Part shown: piece by piece, positions 42,001 to 54,000 of the stretch | Layout: each line of letters opens with the position of its first letter | Position numbering within the stretch: position 1 is the first letter of the stretch | Assembly (NCBI RefSeq): GCF_949628215.1 | Contig: NC_134297.1 | Span: 4,712,001 to 4,776,000, forward strand | Direction of reading: 5' to 3' | Length of the DNA stretch: 64,000 nt | Source of the DNA: Phalacrocorax aristotelis | Taxonomy: Eukaryota; Chordata; Aves; Suliformes; Phalacrocoracidae | Made by a program: the position numbers and the translations under genes | The notes under the pieces: generated by a model | Told to the model about the DNA's origin: nothing | Seen by the model: the letters and a program-made list of their open reading frames with translations, nothing else | Database searches by the model: none

Positions 42001-45000
42001 GTGCCTGGGGCACACTTGTGCTGCATCGGGTGCTTTGTGCCTGGTGGGCAGTAGTGGCCAACTGGGCACGGAGTAGGAGGCTTCTGTTTCCCCCCTGTTC
42101 CTGCAAACACAAAGACAAATTTAAGAGAAGCAATGAAGCCTAATGGGTAGCATACTGGCTTCACACAATCCAGTTCCCTCATTCTGTTTTCAGCTCTGCT
42201 GGATGATCCCCAGTTAAGTCTTCTCCTCGTTTTGCGCCTTTCTTCTATTTAAAATGGGATAACAATAATTAATTCCTCTGTTGATGTGAGGCTTTGTCAC
42301 AGAACTGGTTACTAAAGCAATGATTCTTCTACTCAAGTATCCTGCATGGTGCCCCTGTCCAAAGCTGGCATAGACATTGAAGCAAAGAGGCCACCAATAA
42401 GCTAAAAACTGGCTGTTTTCAGGTCATGAAGTTAGAACAGTAACCATGGGTGGCATAAAGAGAAAATTTCAGAGTGAAGTTAAAATCAATTTGTCCAGCG
42501 GACACAGCAGTCTCTGCAGTAACAATAAAGGGCAACTATTTCCCGTTTACCATCACTGTGATACCTCACTGACCTGCTCTAGTACTTACCGGTGGGCTCA
42601 GTGATAACTGGGTACCAAAGAACAGGTTTACCGCAGTAAAGCCACTTACCTCTCACACAGGCAAATCCAGCAGGGCACGTTTCACACTGGGACTTATCAA
42701 AGAGGTTGAAGTCATTGCCAACTGTTCCTGGAGGACAGGCGTTGCTGGGAAGGTGGGGGCTGGATGACCCTGGTGGGCACACATACCTAACAAAACATAG
42801 CAGGCTAGCTGGCACAAGTGTTTTGATGCAAGTGGGATACAAACTCTGTGCCCTACCAGAATATTAGGATGAATGCTGCAGCCAGGAAAAGCTGAAGCGC
42901 TTGATGCTGTGGCTAACAGCAATGTAACTGGCAACAAAAAAGCAGAAATACTGAAAATGAAACACTGTAAATGGACCGGTTGTGTCAAAATATTTTTCAC
43001 CAGAAGAAAAGTGGGTTGTGCAGCCAGGTTGCGATGTTCATAACATTGAGATGTGTGGTTCACCTCTGTTCTTGTCTTCAGGTTTTTACCACCTATTCCG
43101 TGGCAACAGGAGGCAGCAGTGCCTTCCACCAGAACGGTCTACGCCGCACTCATTTACCAGAAACTGCAACAAAATTGTGGCATAGCAGAGGATGCCACCT
43201 GCACCTCCCTATGCAAAAAGCAAAAAGAATGGAGGCGAAGTCTATGCACAGACATAAACAGAAGCACAGCAAACAACCAAGGCTTACCCTGGTAAGCACT
43301 CCGCATCAGGCTGGGCTAAGCCAGCCTGAGTACAAGCTCTCCCTGCTAGGCAGGCTCTGCAATCAGTGCCTTCATCCTGTCCTTGGAGAGGATTGTATGT
43401 GCCTGGCTGGCATGGGACTGGATAACTTGCTCCAGCAGGACAGAAATACCCAGCAGGGCACTTCAAACACATTCCAGTTCCTAAAGAGAGAGAAGACATT
43501 TAAGGTCCCAAAGAGAACACGACCTGATGACAAAACAGAGGGTACTACAAAATATGATTCTTTCGCTTTCATGTACAGCAAGAAAACATGATGGTGGTTC
43601 ATGAACGCCAGCAATAAAGGTACTGCAAAGCCAGAAGGTGGTGGTGTTGCATTAGCTGAATGTTACTGCGGTTGAATGGCTGATGGAAGCAGTAAAACCA
43701 TCTGGACTGTGTTCTGAGCTGATAATACAAGAAATGAGATGCATTAAAAAATAAACAAAAGCGTCAGCCTGAAAACACCCTCTGAGGCAGGTATATTTAA
43801 TAGCCACAATGCTTAGGCGTCAGTGGTAAGAAAGCCTAGGTTTTCTACAAAAGCTGAGCTGTTTCCATGTTTGCATTTTGCATACAGAGAGATATGAATG
43901 GATTTTGTGGACTGGAGATATACTCGGTATGAACACGTGGATACCTGCTCAAATAACTAGCAATTCGACCTGGGATTATCTGTAAAACCCCATGTGTTAA
44001 ACAAAAGATGCTTGCATTGTAACTTAAAGGAACACTAGTAAGATCAATACATATAAAACAACAATCCCTTACTGGTGTTACCGTGTTAAGAAAATGCATC
44101 TCATTACAAAATGTTCCCAGATGTTTAACTTAGTGAAAAGGAAACACAGATGTAGGATGGGAGTAGTTGCTGTCCTCCTGAGTCAGGCCTTTCGACAGCA
44201 CAAATGGAATAGAGCAGTTCAGGGGGAAGGGAAAACACTGGCTGCTGCTGATGGCTCCCTGGGGTACTTTGAGGGCAAAACCCTGCTGCCTTCCAAATGC
44301 TTGTGAGGCAAGGCTCAAGCATACACTAGTGTGTACGTGCCTCTGCAGGCTGCAATAGAGCCTTACAGCACCCCCAAAATGATCAGGATTTATTAAAATC
44401 TAGGCTCTCCCCGCCACAGATTGAAGGCGCAAATCCAGATTAGGACTCCTCGGGGTGCAAAGCAAGTTTAAGGGTCCTCTCTCCCTCTGCATTCCACACT
44501 CGCTCATTCCCACCCCTCAGAAAAATCTCATTATTTCCCCCTCACATCTACTCCATGTGGCACGGACGAATACAAAATTCAAAAATCTCAGTACGTCAAG
44601 ATTTGTCTTTCTCAAGACTATAAAACTGCACAGCTCTGAGCACAGCAACTGATTCAACAGACCTGAGGGGGGGCTGCAAACTCACAGAGCTGTGGGACCC
44701 TTTAAGAATTGCCTTAAGCTGGCAAAAGCTTCACGATATGGGGATCTACACCCCTAGCAAATCCAGCGGGACTGCCATTTTACATAACCAGAATCCGCGC
44801 CACTTGGCTATAGGGACACAGAATTTCCATTTCTTGCCTGACTTTCTGGAGAGGACACAGAATCCCAGACTGGCGGGGGTTGGCAGGGCCCCTGGGAGCT
44901 CACCCCGTCCCACCCCTGCTGGAGCAGGCACCCCCAGAGCAGGGGCACAGGGCCGCGTCCAGGCGGGGGGTGAACGTCTCCAGGGAAGGGACCCCACAGC

Positions 45001-48000
45001 CTCTCTGGGCAGCCTGTGCCCCTGCTCTGGCACCCGCACAGGGAAGGGGTTTGTCCTTATATTTAAGTGGAATTTCCCATGTTCCAACTTGAGCCCATCG
45101 CCCCTTGGCCTGTCATTTGGGCTCTAATGAAAAGAGCCCAGTCCCATCATCCTGACACACACCCTTTAGGTATTTATAGGCATTGATGAAATCCCCCCTC
45201 CAGGCTGAACAAACCCAAGTGGCTCAGCCTTTCCTCATGACGCTTGCATTTGGAGTTCAGAACAGACTTAATAGCGTGGCTGCCTGGACACTTTATACGA
45301 GATCGATCAGGGCATGGATTTACAGCATATTAACTATTCTGCAGGACCAGCCTAGTCCATGTACTTACTGTGCAATAAACACGATGCAGACAAACCTGGT
45401 TTCACTAAGGGGTAAGTATGTCACATTTACCACGCAGCAGTGCAGAGGGTGGACACAGGCTAATACCACAGGAGCCATCATCTACCTCTTGGTAGTATAC
45501 TTGAAATATTCTATGGCTTGTCAGAGTTTATTCCTGTGTCCCCTGCCTGCTTTGCAGCAAACGTCGTCCTACCTTTGCCAAGTGTTCCTTAGGAGACCTG
45601 ACAACATCATTATATAAAGTAGTACAGGCATAGCATAACAGCTTACATTATTAAGCCAAAAGAGTTTTTCAACTCTAATTTATTTTGCAGCTTCTACAGT
45701 GTTTGTTCAGGTGCCACTGGCCCTGTCTCTTGAATTTTACTGTCTTGATGAGATGCGAGGTTTGTTCCTTGCTGCACCATGTAAATGCACTTCTGGTTTT
45801 AATTTCAGAAGTGGGCGGAAAGCAGCAATCTCCGAGACTTAGCTGGTGAGTAAAAAAAAAAAAAAAATCATTCAACGGTCAAGAAGCTTTAGCAGCTGAG
45901 TCATTTGCTTGAAAAGAAATTATCAAATAGGAAAATACAAGGCTTGAATTGAAGGAGATAATTATTTTCTGAGCACACGTACCTCTCTAGAGGAAGAGCC
46001 CAACAGATGTAAAGGGAGACTGAGCAACTGAACTCTAGGTTTTCTGCTCGTAGCACTGCACCTCATGGTTTTTGGCCCTGGACAAAACATTCTGGACTTG
46101 GGCCAAAGTTTACTTAAGTAAACTGAGCTCATTCCCTGAATCTCCCTCTGACTCTATTTTCCCATTTGTACAGCACTGCTAAGGAGAGAGAGGCATGTTT
46201 TTATACCACTGGGAGAGACACCGAGGTACCCCGAAATGTTTGAGGACAGGCAGAGCTAGCCTCAGCAGCACGCGATTACTGTAGCAGGAAGTCAGGTCTC
46301 CCGTTCCATGTCAAAGCAAAGATCTAGTAGCAGAGAAGACTTTAGCAAAGCTCTATTATTCTGTCCTTTCACATTAAATAATCCATTACTAAGTTGCAAA
46401 ATCTAAGCACTTCCAACGGATTTCCAAATCATTAGCGTGTCTTGGTCCTACTGTACACAAAACAAAGTCCTACTGATTTAGAAAACCAAACAAACCCAAA
46501 AATATTTAGAAGGAAACATCACAGAAGGTAGAGCTGAAAATCCGTGAAAGCTTCCTGCCTACCTCCTTGCTTGCATTTCAGAATGTCACATGCTGCTTCA
46601 TCTACTTGTCACTTTAAAAACTCCTAAGGGCAGAGCTTCTACAGCTTCTGAAGGTATACATTCCAGTCCTTTTCTACTGTTATAATAAAAAATTTTGCCT
46701 AGCCTATAACTTAATTTCCCCTTGCTGCAAGAATGGGCTGGGGACCACTGTGATTGATTTAAACACATACAAATAAAGAACTCCTTCCCAAAAGGAACGT
46801 GTATGGTCAACTTACTGTAATTACGTTACTCCTCTGTTCCACTCACAGAAAAGCTTGAAAATAATTCCGCGTTACAGCATAGCACATCTCCGCAAAGTTG
46901 ACTAATAGTGCTAAAAAAAGTGTCTCGTACGCAAAGCTGATACAGGCGACTAAGCTTTAACAACAGGCCAGCTACTGACTTTGGGTTCACAGGCGACCTG
47001 TTGGATGACTTCAGCACATCATTCCAAACTGCTCCTTGATTTCCTTTCCTTCTACTGAAAGTGCAATAATCGCCTTTTCCCTCCTTTGCAACTTCTCTGA
47101 AATCTCTGCATAGGGCAGATATCTAAATACCAGATCCATAAAGGTAGTTCCAGCAAAAGAAGTGGATAGTAAGCACTTCTGGATGTAACAGCTTTGTAAT
47201 TCCTGAACGCTTCACCACAGATCTGGTGACTTGTAGGAGATTGCATGGGCGTTCCTTTCACCCAGAGCTCTAGGATTGCCTGAGCCATCCTCCCACCCAC
47301 CCCCCAACATGAAGTTCTTTTATGACACCGACCTGGCGAGCATGAGGAGCTGCTGCTGGGTATGTGAAGTCCCTCCTTGGGCTTGAAACTCCCTGCTGGG
47401 CATGGAGGGGCTGCAAGGCCATCAGAACAGAAGTGACCTATAGAGAAGGAGAAAACAACATGTCATTCAGAAATGACATTCTGGACTCGGAAACGCAGAG
47501 TAGAGTGGCGATGGATCTCTTGCGTGCTGACGTGCGTGCACGTTGCGGGGGACAAATGGGAAAGCACAAGTATTTGCTGGGTAAGTCATACCAGGGTGTA
47601 GGAATGTTGCACCCTGAAGGCAGACATGAATGTGCTCTGATCTGGCAGGATGCAAACTACCTCCAGAGCAAAAGTGTTAAAACCAGTTGTGTCAGCACGG
47701 TACTCAGTCGGAGCTAATACACCGTCCAGTTAAAAAGGATCTATTAGCACAAGCTGAAGGCAAAGCTAAGGTGGTAGTAGTGTCCTAAAACAAAACAGTT
47801 GTTAAGAGATACAGCACTACACAGTTTCCCAGAGCCTATTTAAGCTTTGTGCACTCAAAGCAGCAAGGTCCAGGACGGTCCCTGGTAAGCTGGCATCTCG
47901 CTGATGACAACAGCCTCGAACCTGCATAGGTCTGCCAGCCAGTAAGTGCACTTTCTTTACTTACACATTAAAAGGGTTTTACACCTGATGGCAATGAGAT

Positions 48001-51000
48001 GCCAGACCCACCGAAAGGTATTCGAGGGAGGCCATTACAGTAGGCTGCGTTTCAAACAGGTCTTTCACAGCAGCGAGCAAAATCTAGCAATAGGTGAAGT
48101 CAAAAATCGACAAGGCTCACCCATTCATGTCTGTCTGTCCCTCCAATTCCAACCCCTTCCCTCACTAAGTGAGCAGCTAAATTGTCCTGCACTGGGGGCA
48201 AGGGCTATCTGGAGGAGGCAGGGGAACCTGCTCCAGAAAAAACATTTTAAGATGTTTAAAGCACTTGAACTTTCAAAAGGTCACTGCAATAGATAGATAA
48301 ATGATTTTCTTGTGTTTACACTCAGAAAAACAAAGCCCAAGAAGCAGAGGGCAGAAATCCAGGAGCAAAGCTTTCTACTAAAGCTAACCAACAAAAACTG
48401 AAAAGAAAGCTTTGAAACTCAGTAGTATTTTCAAACTTCAAATATTCAATTTTACAAATAATTTTAAGCATTTGTAGGAAGTTTAAAAAAAAAAAAGAAG
48501 GGTGTTATGAGGTTTTACATTTCTCTCTGGCTTTGCTTAATTTTGAATTAATATTTTCCTTGAGATCTAGAATTTCAAAAGCATTGCAGTCAGCTCTTGT
48601 TTGTTGAAGGCTGCCATGTAAATGATTGACTGTCCTTTTATCCAAAAGCATGTTCATTTCATGAATACAAACAAAGCTGCTGTGAAGACTGTAAATTGCT
48701 CGGTTCTGCAATATAAGCAGAGACACATGGACATAATCAATGGAAGAAAACAGCAGGTCACCTACTTCATTTAAAAGCAGCACGTTACAGATAGCCAAAA
48801 TCTTTCATGTTTTGGAAACTTCGACAAGGTTTGAAAAATAAATTCTCATGAATTTCCTGTCTAAAACTGTTTCTTCTTTTGCAGAGGTGAGAAAGAAGCG
48901 AGAAGAGTGGGAAAGAGCGAGGAGTGAGTGGCAAAGAAAATTCAAACGTTTAATACGCCATGACATTTTTTAATTCAAAACATACTATGAAATTTCAAGC
49001 TAAATATCCAAGTTAGTTTTATTAGTTAGGATCATTAGAGTTAATTGTTCTCTCCTTCCACTCCAATTCTTCTGCCCTCCCTCCAAGACCATGGGGACTA
49101 AACATCAGCTGAAGTGTTCCTGCTACTGCTCTAAGGACACATTCCTCCCCCCAGTTCAATACACAATCTTCCACTTCAAATCCTTCTGCCAGTTGTACAT
49201 TTAGCAGTGAAATGCTCATAGCCAGCTAGAATGATTTACTCTTTCCAAGCAAGATTTTGTAGAACTTCATTATCAAATGCTTTACTAAACTCCAGATGGA
49301 TACTTGAAGAGTGGAGAAAAAAAATAAATAAAAGGATTTAACTGTGGCATGAAAGTGCCACTGCTATGTTAAAATATATTGCTATAAATCAGCGCAGCAA
49401 TGACACTTCATTCACACACACGCAACACTAAGTACACAGATTATATATAATTAAAGTCAGTCAGACTGTGGAAAAGAATGCTGGGAATCCTCAGGACTGT
49501 CCTGCTCGTGTTGGTATTCAAACTCTTTATCATCTAAGGGCTTTGCAGTTGGGTTGGACGACTTATTCAGATTTAAAAGCACAAGAGGGACTAATTTTAA
49601 CAGTAAGCACTGAATTTCAGCATGGGATACTCTACATATATTTAACCTGTTGATCGTCTACTCATTTGCTTACTCATTTGCTCTCTCCAGGTTTTGTGGT
49701 TGATACACGGGTGGAACCTGACTACAGCCTTTGGCTGATCTTGTGCTCTAAACAATAATAATGCAGTAGCAAAGCTGTCACTCTAAAATCCACGCTCTAA
49801 CACGCCCATGTCCGTTTGCTTGTTCAAAGGTTTGGTAAGTACAATTTATAAACACTTCCTTAAGTCCAAAGAAGCCAGTGTTTCCTGATTATTTTTTTTT
49901 TTTTTTTAATGGAGCCACAATTAGTTCCCTGGCCCTCTACAGAGCACAGTAAATAGTAAATGTAATAAGATACGCATTCACAAACCCACCATCACTTCCC
50001 ATGTATGACTGACTGTGCGAGAGATCAATTATTTACTATCCATACCTAACCGCAAGCACTGGAAATAAGATGACTCCTCTGCTCTATTTTCTCACCTGTA
50101 TATTATAACTGGATCTAAACTACAGAGATTTTGGTCCAGCACACTCTCTTTAGCTACTCTGTTTCTCGTTCTACTGGAGAACGCGTAAGGTACCCAGAGT
50201 ACAGGAACTCTTCATTATTTAATAAGAGGGATTTTAATTACGGACATAAGAATCGAGTTACTGGGTTTAGTGACTCTGCAGCAGGCACCTGGAGCCATTC
50301 ATTAAACGGTTCATCTTCACATGCGGTACAGGGCTTACAGGAGACAGAAAAGATCGTGAACTGCATCTGTAGTGACATTTCACATCCTTTTACAAAATCA
50401 TAGCTCCACCATGCCCTCCCTATAAGGCCCTTTTGCTAGAGTTCGGGTGGGCTAGGAAATGCAAATTCAAGTCTGAGGGTATGTGGAGGGAATTATCAGC
50501 GATACTGCTGCTACCTGCAGCACCAAACTTTTCCTACTACCAAGTACTGGTTTGAAGAATGGAACAGAATATACGTGGAGGGCCCGGGAGGGATACCAAA
50601 GCACCCCACTTTATCACAGGAAACAAGCACAACAGAAAGCTAACTCTGGGCTACAAAATCCTCACTAGGCTTATAGTCATTCTCTGGGATGTGTAAGGGA
50701 CATGCCCGGATTTTAATGCTGCAGAAAACTCTCTCTTTCTTTATGGGGAAACTACGCCAAGCGGCCATTTGGTGCTAGAACAGCTTAACCTGCACTCTCA
50801 CTTAGGGGTGGCAGCCTACCCGCCTGGGCCAACAGGGAGCTTTGGGTTTTTGCCTCGGGATTATTGCCAATAGCATACACTCACAGAACGTAACTTACGG
50901 TGCCTTCCCGAGTTACCCCATCATTTCCTTTGATGGATGGTTTTGGCTAATTAATTACGTGAAATGACATTCTATGCCTGTCATTATTTCTAAAGATAAT

Positions 51001-54000
51001 AGTTTTGCAACAAAACCAAAGTTTTTCCTAGTCTGTTCCCCTGCCACCTAACTCTGGATCAGCATCTCAGTGAGGGATTCCTAATGCCTAAGTTGTCACC
51101 TGGGAATACAGCACCCTCTGTAAATGGGTATTTGTGATGGCCAGCCAATCAAGGTCCCGAAGCTGAGAAAGCTGTAACTGTCTGTGAATCCATTTTACAG
51201 ACAATCAGCTAAAATCACAGAGCGAGAGAGCTGCTTTTTGCGTGGAGAGAGAAAGCAAAAGCTTCCCTTGTTGCTCAGCAACACTTGCACATTCAGACAC
51301 ACTAGTTTTTGTCCCACGGCTACATCAGCTGGACCTCTCCCATAAGCCCAGCAAGTGCGATGGCTGCCAACGCCAGCTGTGATTCTCAGTGTTCTCTCGT
51401 TTTCATTCTCTGCTTTTCATGAACTCGTCTGAACAGCATCTGCTTTACCTCAGGAATTATTTTTTAACCTCCAGTTTTACTGTGACACAAGACCCCTATC
51501 CGGGTTCCAATACTGTCAGCTAGGTTTCACCAGAGCAAAGTGTCATTTCAGTCATCTTAAGCTACGTTTTAATGACTACAGAAGATGCTCACGAGATGTA
51601 CTTACCTAGTGGGCAGGGCTGGCATAGCAGAGTGTCTTCAGTTGAGAAAGAACCAGGAGCGCAAGTTACGCAACGAGTGCGGCCTGGATTTGGCTGCTGA
51701 CCGGCCAAACAATGCTAAGGGGAAGAAACACAAATTCACACTGCCGGAATAGCCATTGCTGCCCAAAGCTGAGTCCCAGGGAGCCCCGAGTCAGGAAAAA
51801 ACCCGGTACTGCTTTCTATCTTTTGCTTCCTCTGTCTCTGCCCTCTCCTCCCCTCCCAGCACTGCTACTGCTCTGTGCTCCAGGGACAATTTCTAGAAGC
51901 AAAAATGGTACTTCAAACTCCAAGCTTTTTTGGGTCCTCAGCTGTGGGTCTTAGTGGTGGCAGATGATCTGAGCATGAAGATTCTCAGAACTGAGATGAG
52001 AAATATTTATTTCTCTTAATACAGGCCACTTGTGGAAAGTCTTAGCTCTACTATACCACTAAAGTGTTTTGAATGCTTTCCTTTGATGAAGGAAGGTCCG
52101 TACCTACTATTAAACCAGGGAAGCCTCTTTTCTTTTGACAATACGTTCACGTTCAGGCCCTGCCTGTCTGGAAGAATGAAAATTTGCCCATTCTATACCT
52201 GTCTGCTCCGTCCATCTGGGCAGATGTATCTCTCTGGACATTCCCGACACTCCAATTCCCCCTCCGGTGAATACTGACCAGGACTGCAGCTCCTCTGCAC
52301 ACCGGTACGTGGATCACACGAATAGCCATCTGGACACGGACGGCACCCAGCTCCACTCTCTAGGCTAAGATAGCCTTTGGGACAAACCTGCAGTGAGACC
52401 ACAAAGAGCATCAGATCCACAGAAACATATACTTTGCATGAATAATGTAAACCATCAATAATTTCAGACTTCCTCAGCTCAAGTACCAGAAGGAAAGGAT
52501 CTCGGATCGTTTTCAAAATCTGGCCTACATACTCTTGAGAGCTCCCAACATGTGCTTTAAACTGTCAGTGGTGTAAACAACCACCAAAGGGAGCGCTGCT
52601 CACTCTCTACCTGGAGGGACAACCTGCTTTCTCTGAGCCAGATCAGAGCCAAATACAGTGCAGGAATTTCCTGAAAAAAATTTCAAAGCAGACTGCAAAT
52701 CTGGGAAGAAGCCTGAAATCAGATGATTCAAAATACATGGGAGTAGAGACAAAAAGTACTATTTCCCCTGCTTGCTCTCTTCCCTGTCCTTCAGCTTACC
52801 TGGCAGGCTGCAATGTCTGCTTGAGCAGTAAGTTCATTGGCTGTTCCCAGCGGGCATTTCCTCGGGGCTGCCTGACCCCCAGGGCAACTGGATCAAAAAT
52901 AATGAAGTTATAAAATTAAATTCTTCCACTACTTTGGAATTCCATCCCCTATCAGCCAGTATGGGTGTTGTGTAGGTACAGCAACATCCCCCCTCCCCGA
53001 CTGCTCAAACAAATGCTCTTTTAACCACAGAAGCATAGATTCAGATCAGACCCCTCCAGAACCTCAGAGGGTTCTAATGCATATACATGAGCTCAAGGCG
53101 CATCGCTTGGATTGCACACGCAAGGGCAGAATTTGTGGTAGGAGATGTGGCAACCTGAACTTGGTGTTCAAGACAGTCTGTACAGAACCTTTCTTCCGTA
53201 ACCCGGTTTGAGTTTGTGTCCGAAAACCCTGCAGCAACCATTTTTGTTTTCATTTAAAGTGAGCCACATGTGGCAGTTTTAATGATTTTCTTCTGAGGAA
53301 TACAGAGCATGCTGGCGATGATACACCAGATCTTAGGACAGCTTTCCAGCTGAACAGGGCTCACTGAGGACTCCCCTTGCGACACAGCCCAGGCTGGCCG
53401 GTAGTCTGTGTGCTGGGTTCGGCACCTCGGGAAAGCAGACACCAACCCCCTGCAACTATTGTTCTTTGTGCCCAGACTCCTCTTTTCTCAGGTTTTCGCT
53501 CTGTGCCCAGCTTACATCTCATTTTCTGACTGGCATGTCAGTAAGTAAGTAGCCAGGACACAGAACAAATGTAGGGGAGGATTCCCTGCGCAGGGGCCAA
53601 AGACACCTTGTCTTTTTCTGAGCTGAAAATCAGCCTAGATTTTGCTGCTGTTACAAATACAAATAATATTCTTGCCCCTCCTAAATACACACTACACAAA
53701 ATACAGAACACACAAATCTGTCCTAAAGCAATTTCAGAGGAAATCTGGTTTTGTACATTCCCCACACACACAGAGACTGTCATGCATTTTACCCAGACTA
53801 TCGCTGTGCTGGAGAACAATCACTCCCATTGACTTCAAGGGGAGCTGTGAGTGCTGCACAAAGTCCTGGAGAGCATTTTAATCAAAGAGAGTGTTTTTCC
53901 TGGTCAGCCCATTAGTCATCTATAAGGGACTGGCACTACGCTTTGTGACCCACCTCCCGATCTACATTACAAGACAGGTCTCAGAATATTCTCAACGTAA

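Noticed and set aside
42971-43591. 206-codon open frame on the plus strand, the longest in the window
   Set aside because: It runs antisense over exon 7 of the giant gene, has no recognisable domain and low-complexity Lys/Gln/His-rich composition; its length is probably chance helped by the exon opposite.
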